DNA of 64,000 bases, from NCBI GenBank assembly GCA_026627065.1, contig JAPNUO010000001.1, positions 124,001 through 188,000 on the forward strand, read 5' to 3'. Positions 9,080 to 16,965 of this stretch are shown here, piece after piece. The notes below the pieces were generated by a model. The model saw nothing but the letters and a program-made list of their open reading frames with translations, was not told where the DNA came from and searched no databases. The stretch comes from Bacillota bacterium. GTDB taxonomy: Bacteria; Bacillota; Sulfobacillia; Sulfobacillales; Sulfobacillaceae. The position numbers were made by a program, and so were the translations under genes. The number at the start of each line of letters is the position of its first letter. Positions within the stretch are counted from its first letter, which is position 1.

Positions 9080-10288
9080 TTAGGGTTGCGGTGGGGAATG
9101 GGCGAGAAGCCATCCGAACCACATGCTAAGGAACCCGACCATGATGGCAGCGGCCGCCGCGAGCGCCATTCCCGCAAAAGCGCCCGGACGATACCAGTGA
9201 TTAGCCATCGCGGACCCGGCGAGAAGTCCACCGTACATGGCGGTGTTGTTCAGCGCGAGGCTCAAGCCGCGCAGCGAGCCCGCCACATGGGAGGCGAGCG
9301 CCTTTAAATCCGGGATGTAGGCTTGGGTGAAGCCAAACAAGAGGGCGATTGCAATAATGAGAGGCAAAGGCAGGGAGCGCAAGCTAACGACAAACAAAGC
9401 CAGAGTCAGGACCTCCGTGACTTGCGCAGAAAGCACCGCGAACCGGGCGCCGCGGATGTTGCCGAGCCATCCGAAAACGGCGTTCCCTAGGAGATTGCAC
9501 AACCCATACGCGCCCAGCACCCCAATAAGCCAATGGTTGGTCACGCCCTTCAGCATTAAGACCGTGGGCAAATACGTGTAAACCAGTCCGATGGCGCAAA
9601 AAGCCGCAAAGCTAGCCAAAAGCTGCGGCCAGGTGGCGTCCAACACAGCGAGCACACCAAGGCGCCGAGAGGAATGGGCGGGAGACCGGAAAGGGTGCGG
9701 CCGGCGTCCCCCCGCGGCGCTTCGAAGTGATGGCAGGAGGAGTGACGCATTGACCAGTAGCGCGCCGCCAATGGCCAGCAACGTGCCCCGCCAGCCAACG
9801 GCCTCGCTCAGCCACAATCCCAGCGGCACTCCCGCCACGGTGGCCAGTGAAAAGCCCATGGACAGCACCGCCATCGCCCCAGCGCGCGAGGATTCCGGCA
9901 CGAGATCGCCGACCAAGGCGTAGGCGATGGGGCTCACGGCGCCGGCCGCCATACCGGCGAAGGTGCGGGCGAGAAGTTCCGTCGGGAGCGTGGGGGCCAG
10001 TCCGGAGAGGGATTCAGCCACAACGAAGCAGACAATGCCCGAGAACAACGTCGGCAGGCGGCCAAGGCGATCAGACGCGGAACCCGCTGCCGGGGAGGCT
10101 AACGCGTATCCCAAGGCGAACAGCGTGATGGTCCATCCAATAGACGAAACAGGCGCGTGAAAGCTACGGCTCATGGACACCAATAGTGGGGCCACCACGT
10201 TTAAGTCGGATCCCATGATGAACATCAGGAACGCCAGGCCCAGGGTGAGCCGGCCCAACGTCGGTGCTGCCCGCGAACTTGTAGCCAT
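9080..10288 (-). CDS. MFS transporter, AraJ/DHA1-like efflux type
   Basis: A 402-residue integral membrane protein with about 12 helices. ATG 10288 has GGAGGGAG just upstream. The loop 2-3 motif A is SASDRLGRLPTL, and the end of helix 5 has AGVPLGLWLSEAVGWRG, typical for the drug:H+ antiporter 1 / arabinose-efflux group. It is divergent from the GntR regulator at 10413 with 124 bases between the start codons, a common layout for a regulated transporter. It may export an aromatic acid or a toxic intermediate of the neighbouring gentisate island. The substrate cannot be read from the sequence. Confidence 0.8.
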   Translation of the reverse strand: MATSSRAAPTLGRLTLGLAFLMFIMGSDLNVVAPLLVSMSRSFHAPVSSIGWTITLFALGYALASPAAGSASDRLGRLPTLFSGIVCFVVAESLSGLAPTLPTELLARTFAGMAAGAVSPIAYALVGDLVPESSRAGAMAVLSMGFSLATVAGVPLGLWLSEAVGWRGTLLAIGGALLVNASLLLPSLRSAAGGRRPHPFRSPAHSSRRLGVLAVLDATWPQLLASFAAFCAIGLVYTYLPTVLMLKGVTNHWLIGVLGAYGLCNLLGNAVFGWLGNIRGARFAVLSAQVTEVLTLALFVVSLRSLPLPLIIAIALLFGFTQAYIPDLKALASHVAGSLRGLSLALNNTAMYGGLLAGSAMANHWYRPGAFAGMALAAAAAIMVGFLSMWFGWLLAHSPPQP

Positions 10289-10412
10289 TACTCCCTCCGC
10301 GGTGTAGTATGCTGCGTGGCTTACCAGTTATTGCGGCCCATTGTCGCCAAAATGAGCGGCGACGCCTTGAGGATGTGATATGATATCGGTAACGGCGATA
10401 AGGAGAGGCGAG

Positions 10413-11093
10413 ATGGAAGAACCGCGGTATGAGACAAAAAAGGACTACATTGTTCGGAGGCTTCGGCAAAAGATCCTGGACGGGGAGTACGGGCCCGGCG
10501 ACCGCTTGAAGGTTAGACAGCTGGCCCAGGAATTCGGTACCAGCGAGATTCCAGTGCGCGAGGCTATTAACCAGCTGGCAGCCACAGGGCTCGTCACCAT
10601 TACGCCTCACGTAGGAGCTGTGGCTACGCCCGTTTCGTCGGAAGACTTGACCGAAATCTTCGAGATTCGGTCGGCGTTAGAAGAGTTAGCGACCCGCCTG
10701 GCGACAGAGCGAATGCCGAGTGAAGCCCTGCAAGAGATCGAACGTTTGGCGGTTGCGCTGGAAAACGCGGTAGAAATTGGACAGGAGGCCGAGGAATTAA
10801 ACCGCCTCAACCGCGCTTTTCACATGGCCATCTATCGGCAGAGCCGAAATCAGCGGCTCGTGCATATGATCGAGGAGTTGTGGAATCATGCAGGCCGATA
10901 TCCAGCACCGCTCACGGGACGGGACGACAATACCTACCAATCCCTGCGCGAACACCGGGCCATTATCGAAGCCCTGCGTAGCCGCGACGCGGAGCGTGCG
11001 GCTCGGCTCACTCAAGAGCATAAGAATCGCGCGATGCAACGCGTCATCGCACTCGTACGTGAGCATGAATCCTCGATCCTCAGGCGACGCTAA
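10413..11093 (+). CDS. GntR-family (FadR subfamily, FCD domain) transcription regulator
   Basis: A 226-residue regulator. The start is ATG 10413 because AGGAGAGG (10401-10408) lies just upstream; an in-frame ATG at 10380 has none. Residues about 8-75 form the winged helix-turn-helix (IVRRLRQKILDGEYGPGDRL, then the recognition helix SEIPVREAINQLAATGL). Residues 80-220 are an FCD ligand-binding domain, with RSALEELATRLA and later His and Asp/Asn positions that in this family bind a metal and an acidic effector. It heads an aromatic acid island and probably senses a pathway acid. Its likely operators are the AT-rich sites at 11128, 16934 and 18332. A terminator follows it directly, so it is transcribed apart from the catabolic genes. 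Confidence 0.85.
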   Translation: MEEPRYETKKDYIVRRLRQKILDGEYGPGDRLKVRQLAQEFGTSEIPVREAINQLAATGLVTITPHVGAVATPVSSEDLTEIFEIRSALEELATRLATERMPSEALQEIERLAVALENAVEIGQEAEELNRLNRAFHMAIYRQSRNQRLVHMIEELWNHAGRYPAPLTGRDDNTYQSLREHRAIIEALRSRDAERAARLTQEHKNRAMQRVIALVREHESSILRRR

Positions 11094-11115
11094 ACCAGGT
11101 CGCCTGTTTTCTTTT
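11081..11115 (+). terminator. Rho-independent terminator of the GntR gene
   Basis: Arms CAGGCGAC (11081-11088) and GTCGCCTG (11099-11106) pair perfectly over 8 bp and are followed by TTTTCTTTT. The stem overlaps the last codons and stop of the regulator gene. Confidence 0.8.
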
Positions 11116-11127
11116 CGGAGAAATACT

Positions 11128-11143
11128 ATATAATATATTATAT
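11128..11143. promoter_or_regulatory. 16-bp AT palindrome, probable operator and -10 region of the gentisate operon
   Basis: ATATAATATATTATAT is an exact 16-bp palindrome, 34 bases upstream of the dioxygenase start. It contains a TATAAT -10 hexamer (11129-11134), so a bound repressor would block polymerase. The 11-mer ATATATTATAT inside it recurs, in one orientation or the other, before the monooxygenase (16934-16944) and the permease (18332-18342). FadR-type regulators bind short palindromes of this kind. Assignment to the adjacent GntR protein is inference. Confidence 0.6.
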
Positions 11144-11177
11144 GTTGTTTCCGAAATTTTTTGAGGAGGAGTTTGTT

Positions 11178-12227
11178 ATGGCTGCTACTCCGAGGGATGA
11201 CCTGCGCGATCGGGAACGGGCCCATTTGTTTGAAGCGCTGCCGGGGCAGCACCTTGGAGCGCTTTGGCGCGTATACGCGAATGCCTTGACGCCTGAGCCG
11301 GTGAAGAGGGAAGTGCCTCATCGCTGGGCCTGGAAAGATTTGAGGCCGTTATTGTATGAAGCTGCCCGGCTGGTGCCGACTGAGGAAGCTGAACGCCGAG
11401 TGCTCATGCTGCTCAACCCTGGCCTAGGAGGGGAAGCGGCCATTACCCCGACCTTGTACGCTGGTATGCAAATCATTCTCCCGGGTGAGATTGCCCGCTC
11501 ACATCGTCATACCCCCAATGCCATTCGGTTTATCGTCGAAGGGGAAGGGGCGTTTACCGCCGTGAATGGCGAACGCACAGTGATGAAGCCAGGCGATTTT
11601 GTGACCACCCCCACGTGGGTGTGGCACGACCACGGCAACGAATCCGATCAAGCGGTGGTCTGGCTGGATGGGCTCGATTTGCCGTTAGTGGCGACATTGT
11701 CCAGCGTGTTTTACCAAAAATACCCCGATATCCAGCAGCCGGTTTCGCGGCCGATAGGGGATTCTAGCCGCCGCTACGCCCGGGGATTCTCTCCTGCCCG
11801 CGTTCCGCTTCCCCGCCACTACTCGCCCATCGTCAACTATCCCTATGTTGAGGCGAGGGAAGCTCTGGCAACGATGGCGGAAAGCGACCATCCTGACGAC
11901 TACGACGGCTATCTCCTCCAATACATCAACCCCTTGACCGGCGGACCCGTGCTACCAACCATGGCCGCCTATTTGCAGTGGATTCCGCCCCACAGCACGC
12001 TGAAGGAGCACCAGCACACCAGCGCCGCGGTGTATTTGGGCGTCGAAGGGCGCGGCGTCATCACCATTGACGGCCAAGCGTATGCCTGGGAGCCCCACGA
12101 CGTGATTGTGGTTCCTTCCTGGTGCCGTCATCAACATCAAAACCCTGGGGATGAGCCGGCCATTTTATTCTCGTTTACCGATGATCCGGTCATTCGCGCG
12201 CTGGCTCTTTATCGCGAGGCGGATTAG
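11178..12227 (+). CDS. gentisate 1,2-dioxygenase
   Basis: A 349-residue bicupin. Start ATG 11178 follows GAGGAGGAG; the longer frame from 11142 would begin inside the promoter. Gentisate dioxygenases open 2,5-dihydroxybenzoate with O2 to maleylpyruvate using one Fe(II). The N-terminal cupin carries the metal ligands: His109 and His111 in SHRHTPNAIRFIVEGEGAFT, and His150/His152 in PTWVWHDHGN. A second cupin (KEHQHTSAAVYLGVEGRG, later WCRHQHQNPG) also keeps histidines. Length (about 340-380) and spacing fit the family. It is first in an operon with an FAA-family hydrolase 27 bases downstream and a CoA ligase. Salicylate or 1-hydroxy-2-naphthoate dioxygenases are close relatives, so the substrate is inferred from the fit with the downstream hydrolase. 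Confidence 0.85.
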   Translation: MAATPRDDLRDRERAHLFEALPGQHLGALWRVYANALTPEPVKREVPHRWAWKDLRPLLYEAARLVPTEEAERRVLMLLNPGLGGEAAITPTLYAGMQIILPGEIARSHRHTPNAIRFIVEGEGAFTAVNGERTVMKPGDFVTTPTWVWHDHGNESDQAVVWLDGLDLPLVATLSSVFYQKYPDIQQPVSRPIGDSSRRYARGFSPARVPLPRHYSPIVNYPYVEAREALATMAESDHPDDYDGYLLQYINPLTGGPVLPTMAAYLQWIPPHSTLKEHQHTSAAVYLGVEGRGVITIDGQAYAWEPHDVIVVPSWCRHQHQNPGDEPAILFSFTDDPVIRALALYREAD

Positions 12228-12253
12228 TCGCCCAACACAAGGAGGACCGCAGC

Positions 12254-13177
12254 ATGAAACTTGCACTCTTTAACGACTGGCGGCTTGGGGTGGTCACGGG
12301 CGAGGAAATCGCCGACATTACGGCCTTGGTGCCCCAGTGGTCCCCGAGTTGGCCATATGCCTGGATGCTCACGTTCATCGCTAATTTTGACGCGATGCGC
12401 AAGGACATTGAGCGATTTGTGCCGAGCGCTCCCCGTTATTTGCTGGAGGCGGTAGAACTTAAGCCGCCGATCCCGCAGCCGTCCAAGGTGATTGCGGCGC
12501 CGGTCAATTACCCCCTCCATCAAGCGGAAATGGGGGGCGTTCAGGGGGTGTATCATGGTGCGAGCATCAAAACCATTGAACATTACGGTCTTTTTTTAAA
12601 GCCACCCTCGTCCATTGTCGGCCCAAACAGCATGATTACGCTGCCTTTTAAAGGGCGGCGAACCGACCACGAGGCAGAAGTGGCGGTAGTGATTGGCAAG
12701 ACCGTGAAGAACGTGGTGGAATCGGAAGCGGAACAAGCCATTTTTGGCATGACAGGCCTCTTGGATCTCTCCGTGCGGGGCCAAGAAGATCGCCCGTTTC
12801 GCAAGGGGTTCGACGGGTTTTGTCCCTTGGGTCCCGTCATCGTCACCCGCGATGAAGTGAAAGATTGGGACAATATCGAGTTTCGCCTGACGGTCAACGG
12901 AACCGTGCGCCAACAAGGCAATACCGGTCGCATGATTTATCCCATTCGCCGTTTGGTGGCTTTGGCTTCCTATCAAACGACCCTGTATCCGGGCGACGTG
13001 ATAGCGACGGGCACGCCGGAGGGCGTGGGGGAAATCTTGCCGGGCGACGTGCTGACTCTGGAAGTCGACGGGGTCGGGCGGCTGACAGTGTCTGTCTCGC
13101 GGCAGTATGCCGAGCCTCCCGAAGGCATGGGGAGTTGGTTCGATCCGTTTTTGGTGGCGCGGGGCGCCCCAGTCTGA
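12254..13177 (+). CDS. fumarylacetoacetate hydrolase-family protein, likely fumarylpyruvate/maleylpyruvate hydrolase
   Basis: A 307-residue FAH-family enzyme, ATG 12254 after AAGGAGG. Such enzymes cleave the C-C bond of the ring-opened gentisate product to pyruvate and fumarate (or maleate). The family metal triad is visible: Glu-x-Glu in DHEAEVAVVIGK and the Asp region after SVRGQEDRPFRKGFDGFCPL. The C-terminal block GDVIATGTPEGVGEILPGDV is diagnostic. It follows the dioxygenase in one operon. No maleylpyruvate isomerase gene was found in the window, so it may hydrolyse maleylpyruvate directly, or the isomerase lies elsewhere. Other FAA enzymes act on different acylpyruvates, so the exact substrate is inferred from the neighbour. 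Confidence 0.8.
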   Translation: MKLALFNDWRLGVVTGEEIADITALVPQWSPSWPYAWMLTFIANFDAMRKDIERFVPSAPRYLLEAVELKPPIPQPSKVIAAPVNYPLHQAEMGGVQGVYHGASIKTIEHYGLFLKPPSSIVGPNSMITLPFKGRRTDHEAEVAVVIGKTVKNVVESEAEQAIFGMTGLLDLSVRGQEDRPFRKGFDGFCPLGPVIVTRDEVKDWDNIEFRLTVNGTVRQQGNTGRMIYPIRRLVALASYQTTLYPGDVIATGTPEGVGEILPGDVLTLEVDGVGRLTVSVSRQYAEPPEGMGSWFDPFLVARGAPV

Positions 13178-13188
13178 CAAAGGAGGCG

Positions 13189-14808
13189 ATGACAGTGGTT
13201 CACCCTAGCGATTATACCGTCCACTATCAAGGCCCCTATCAAGACATGCTGAAGCCGTTGACCATGACGGATGTCTTTGATGCGGCGGTGAGGCAGCACC
13301 CGGACGCCGTCGCGGTCTTCAGCGAGGAGGGAGCGATGACCTGGCGCGATTGGCAGGAAGAGGCGGAAGCGCTGGCGCAAGGTCTGGCGAACGAAGGCGT
13401 GCGTCCCGGCGATGTTGTCGGGGTTTACTTGCCAAACTCGCGCGAGTTTCTTGTGAGTCACGTGGCTCTGAGTTACCTGGGCGCCGTGATGCTGCCGCTG
13501 CACCTGGCCCATGGGCAGCGCGAGGTCGAAGCGCTGTTGTCCCGAAGCGGGGCGCGCGCCTTAATCCTGCCTCGCGCCCACCGCCGTTACGATTTGGCTG
13601 ACTGGGGGCGCATCCTAAGAGAAGCGGTTCCCTCGCTGGAGATCGCGGTGTGGGCAGGCGATGCCCCCGCGGGAGAAATTGCCTTGAATGACCTCCTCAA
13701 CCGTTATCGGGGCCAGGCATGGCCCCGCTTCCCGGTCAAGCCGAGCGATCCCTTCTTGTTGTGCGCGTCGTCGGGGACGACAGCGACGCGCCCGAAGATT
13801 TGCATGCACACCCACCAAGGGCTTTTGTCGAATGCGTGGCAGACGGCGGTGGACGGCAAGAGTCGCGCGACGGATGTAATGTTGAGCGCGAGTCCGTTTA
13901 GCCATGCGTTTGGCTTCCTATCGATCCACGTGAGTATTTTGTTGGCTCATCCCCAAGTCTTGCTGCCTCATTGGGATGTGGCCACGTGTCGGCGCCTTTT
14001 GGAAACCCGAGGGGTGACCGTGTTGTTTTTAGTGCCAGCCCAGGTCATGGATTTGCTGCACGCCGTCAAGGAAGAACCGTTGCACGGGCATGCGCTGCGG
14101 GAGATTCGCACGGGGGGCGCGGCGGTGCCCCGGGAAGTGGTGACCCAAATTCGCCAGCACCTTCAGGCGAAGACGATAGTGCAGTGGGGGATGTCGGAAG
14201 TTGGGGCAGGCTGCTACACTGATCCCGACGATGACCCGGACGTGGTGAGCCAAACCATCGGACGTCCCGTAAGCGGCGCGGAAGTGATGATTGTGGGCCA
14301 CGACGGCCAGCGGCTGGGACCAGGACAGGTCGGCCAGCTTTGTTATCGCAGTCCTTACATGTTTCGCGGTTACTATGGCGATGGCGAGCTTACGCGGCAG
14401 GCGGTGAATCAGGAGGGCTGGCTCTTGACCGGGGATCTGGCTGAAATGAATCCGGATGGCACCATTAGCTATCGCGGGCGCATGACGGAAACCATCAACC
14501 GCGGCGGGCTGAAGTTCAGCGCCTTGGAAGTCGAGTCGCTGTTGACCGACATGCCAAGTTTGCGCCAAGCCGCAATTATGGCGCGGCCAGATGAGCGGCT
14601 AGGGGAACGTGCGGTGTTGGTGGCCGCGCTGCGGGCGGGACACCACGTGACCCTGGAGGCCATTCGCGAACACCTCCTGGCCAAAGGGCTAGCTAAGTAC
14701 AAGTGTCCTGAGGACCTGATTGTGGTCGACGAATTGCCCACCACGCCCACCGGCAAGATTGCCCGGGGGCGCCTCAAAGAGGTTTTGGAAGTTCATCAGC
14801 GGTCGTAA
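13189..14808 (+). CDS. AMP-dependent acyl/aryl-CoA ligase
   Basis: A 539-residue ANL-superfamily ligase. ATG 13189 is preceded by AAAGGAGG, 12 bases after the hydrolase stop; the long open frame back to 12865 overlaps that gene and is not used. Core motifs are present: the phosphate loop CASSGTTATRPKICMHTHQG, the adenine motif near VQWGMSE, GWLLTGDLAEMNPDGTISYRGR with the ribose-binding Asp, RGGLKFSALEVE, and the C-terminal catalytic Lys in PTTPTGKIARGRLK. The phosphate loop has one residue more than the usual SSGTTGxPK. In the island it most likely activates an aromatic acid (for example salicylate or a hydroxybenzoate) to its CoA thioester before hydroxylation, as in the salicylyl-CoA route to gentisate. 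The substrate is not provable from sequence. Confidence 0.8.
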   Translation: MTVVHPSDYTVHYQGPYQDMLKPLTMTDVFDAAVRQHPDAVAVFSEEGAMTWRDWQEEAEALAQGLANEGVRPGDVVGVYLPNSREFLVSHVALSYLGAVMLPLHLAHGQREVEALLSRSGARALILPRAHRRYDLADWGRILREAVPSLEIAVWAGDAPAGEIALNDLLNRYRGQAWPRFPVKPSDPFLLCASSGTTATRPKICMHTHQGLLSNAWQTAVDGKSRATDVMLSASPFSHAFGFLSIHVSILLAHPQVLLPHWDVATCRRLLETRGVTVLFLVPAQVMDLLHAVKEEPLHGHALREIRTGGAAVPREVVTQIRQHLQAKTIVQWGMSEVGAGCYTDPDDDPDVVSQTIGRPVSGAEVMIVGHDGQRLGPGQVGQLCYRSPYMFRGYYGDGELTRQAVNQEGWLLTGDLAEMNPDGTISYRGRMTETINRGGLKFSALEVESLLTDMPSLRQAAIMARPDERLGERAVLVAALRAGHHVTLEAIREHLLAKGLAKYKCPEDLIVVDELPTTPTGKIARGRLKEVLEVHQRS

Positions 14809-15397
14809 GTCGCTCTCGCTGAACCGGGCGACGTTCACCGTCTCAGCATTCACCAGCCCTCCACCTTACGGTGCGAGGGCTGGTCGTGTGCGTCACGGCC
14901 GGAGCTTTGGCGGCACCGCCCGTCGAGATCTTAACCGAGGGCGGCGACTAGGTGCCGCCGCTCGATGTGCCTCTTTGTCCTGACGAAAAGCGAAGTGTCC
15001 ATAGAAGAAGGGAGGATCCCCTGCTCGATGCGTACGCTCTCTTTTGCAGCGTTATGGAAGCAGCGCGTCCACGCTTGGCATAGCATTCGCCGAGGCCAAT
15101 CGTAGGTTTCCTAGGAGAATCGGCGGAAGTGATTGGCGCGACCCGGGGCCCTTACGAACGCACGCAGCTAGGGCGGCACCGCCCGAAGCTGCGGCTGGAG
15201 ACAATTCATCAGACGTGGTTTGTTGCGGGTGCCTGCCTCGAGAAAAGGATATTTTAGAGCCATCCGAGCCCCACCTGAAAGGCGATAAGGGAGGTGGAGG
15301 AGACGACCTTTAGTCTACAAACCACGGCTTACACCCGAGGATTTGAGCCTCAGAAAGCTGTGCTTGCCGGCCACTTTGGGCGTTGGCGTCCAGCGCC
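14809..15397. other. non-coding spacer with a strong hairpin
   Basis: No gene is recognised in these 589 bases. A 10-bp stem (ACCAGCCCTC at 14852-14861 with GAGGGCTGGT at 14875-14884), extended by an inner CACC/GGTG stem, lies 43 bases after the ligase gene. It is a plausible bidirectional terminator between converging units, though no T run follows. The rest (about 14984-15340) is GC-rich, carries no supported frame and may be old mobile DNA. Confidence 0.45.
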
Positions 15398-15643
15398 TTA
15401 AGGTTGAAGGTGCTTTCCCAGCCAATCGTGATAGGCATGGAGCAAGTGCGTCGCGATCGCCAGCGCGCTTTCGGCGATCATTCCGGCCACGGCGGCTTCC
15501 CGCTCAGCATGCGCGGGATCCTCCCGTCCTTCCGTTGGCCGCAGTCCTGGGTGAAACGCGGGATCGGTGACACTCTTGACCAGGGTTTCCAGTTGCTCTG
15601 GCGACAACGAAGTGTAAAAGTCCATGAACTCAGGCCATGGCAT
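15398..15643 (-). CDS. small hypothetical protein cotranscribed with the aromatic monooxygenase
   Basis: An 81-residue acidic protein (MPWPEFMDFYTSLSPEQLET at the start). ATG 15643 has AAAGGG 8 bases upstream; a GTG at 15652 is the alternative. It lies 18 bases after the monooxygenase stop on the same strand, so it is the second gene of that operon. No signal peptide, membrane segment or Cys/His cluster is visible. It is predicted to be largely helical. I do not recognise the family. Position suggests an accessory role (stability, partner subunit) for the hydroxylase. Confidence 0.55.
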   Translation of the reverse strand: MPWPEFMDFYTSLSPEQLETLVKSVTDPAFHPGLRPTEGREDPAHAEREAAVAGMIAESALAIATHLLHAYHDWLGKHLQP

Positions 15644-15661
15644 CGCATTCACCCTTTCGCC

Positions 15662-16888
15662 TTAATATTTTGTGGAAACTCCGGGCGGACTAGAGCGCGG
15701 TCCGTACGGGCCCTCATCCAGCCATCGGCCAAATTCGGGCCAGACAGGGGAGAGGAGCGCGGCCGCGGCCCGTTTGGCTCGCATGCCCGCCGATTCGCCC
15801 TGAATATGCTCTAAGGCGATTCCTGCCGCGTCGCGATTATATAATGCGGCGCGGCGTCGTTCGTCGGCAAACGAGCGAATTGCCGCCACCCGCTCTCCTT
15901 CATCGGAGGCTTTGAGGGCGGCATCCGCGGCACGGGCGGCCAGAATGGCGTCGGGCACGCCCGAATTAAAGCCGCGAGCGCCGAAAGGCGCAAAAAGATG
16001 CGCGGCTTCGCCCGTGAGAAGAAGTCGATGGTGCGCATCCACAAACGACTCGGCGACCACCTGCAGAAATTGATACGTGGAGACCCAGGTCACCCGATCT
16101 TGATAAAAGGCGGGCAGGATGCGAGGAAGCCAGGATCTTACGCCGTCTAAACCGGCGAAGGCATCGACCGCATCGTCGCGATAGAGCTGCAGGTCGATGC
16201 GCCACCCCCCGGCAAACGGCACAAAGAGCACGTTGCGTCCCTCCATTGCGGGATGCTCGTAATGGAACACCCGCTCCAGAGGCAGCGGATGTGCTTCATC
16301 CTCGGCGACATCCACGACAATATAGGTGTTTGCTGACCGTGATCCCTCCATACGAATACCGGCCTGATGGCGCACAGTGGAATGCGCGCCGTCGGCACCT
16401 ATGACATAGGCGGCCTCCCATTGGCGTTGGGCACTGGTCACCAGGTGTACGGCATTGTCAGCGACGGTGAGCTGTTGCACCTCTTCATTCCAGTACACCG
16501 GGACATCGGTGCGATGCAGGGCATCCCAGAGGTGGCGCTCAATCTCTACCTGGGGCAGGCTCGTAAAGGGCGGCAATTTTTGCGGATCAGGCGGAGGATA
16601 GCGGCGAGCATAGACTTCCCGTCCACGAAACCAAGTGCGTTTGACGGGCCAGACAATGCCGTGGCGCGCCATTGTCCAGCCCAGCCCCGGGGCGATCCCC
16701 TCCAGAAGTTCTAGCGTTTTTTGATGGACGTAAATGGCTCGGCTGCCTGGTCGCTGGCGTCCTTCCGGATCCTTCTCGAGGATGGCGGTAGGTATTCCCA
16801 AGTGATGCAAAGCTAATGCTGCAGTGAGTCCAACCGGTCCGGCCCCGACGACAATGACCGGCAGGGATTGGGATGATTGATGGCTCAA
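15662..16888 (-). CDS. FAD-dependent aromatic monooxygenase
   Basis: A 408-residue group A flavoprotein hydroxylase. The start is TTG 16888 with GGAGG 7 bases upstream. It has the FAD-binding GxGxxG (VVGAGPVGLTAALALHHLG, residues about 12-30), the DG motif that contacts both FAD and NAD(P)H (YVIGADGAHSTVR), and the third FAD motif in a GE variant (LLTGEAAHLFAPFGARGFNS). Such enzymes hydroxylate phenolic acids or their CoA esters with NAD(P)H and O2. Beside gentisate dioxygenase and a CoA ligase the likely product is gentisate or gentisyl-CoA, but 3-hydroxybenzoate 6-hydroxylation is equally possible. The operator-like site 16934-16944 lies 46 bases upstream, and a permease gene precedes it on the same strand. 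Confidence 0.8.
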   Translation of the reverse strand: MSHQSSQSLPVIVVGAGPVGLTAALALHHLGIPTAILEKDPEGRQRPGSRAIYVHQKTLELLEGIAPGLGWTMARHGIVWPVKRTWFRGREVYARRYPPPDPQKLPPFTSLPQVEIERHLWDALHRTDVPVYWNEEVQQLTVADNAVHLVTSAQRQWEAAYVIGADGAHSTVRHQAGIRMEGSRSANTYIVVDVAEDEAHPLPLERVFHYEHPAMEGRNVLFVPFAGGWRIDLQLYRDDAVDAFAGLDGVRSWLPRILPAFYQDRVTWVSTYQFLQVVAESFVDAHHRLLLTGEAAHLFAPFGARGFNSGVPDAILAARAADAALKASDEGERVAAIRSFADERRRAALYNRDAAGIALEHIQGESAGMRAKRAAAALLSPVWPEFGRWLDEGPYGPRSSPPGVSTKY

Positions 16889-16933
16889 GACGTTGCCTCC
16901 TCCGGGTTGCTAAGTTGCAACCGGCGACTCTTC

Positions 16934-16944
16934 ATATATTATAT
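16934..16944. promoter_or_regulatory. shared AT-rich 11-mer upstream of the monooxygenase
   Basis: ATATATTATAT, identical to the right part of the 16-bp palindrome at 11128-11143. It sits 46 bases upstream of the monooxygenase start and can double as its -10 region. Probable operator of the GntR regulator (inference). Confidence 0.5.
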
Positions 16945-16965
16945 CTCATGAGAAGCGCGGCGAAT

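Noticed and set aside
12865..13188. long N-terminal extension of the CoA ligase
   Set aside because: It overlaps the hydrolase gene, and a strong ribosome binding site precedes ATG 13189.
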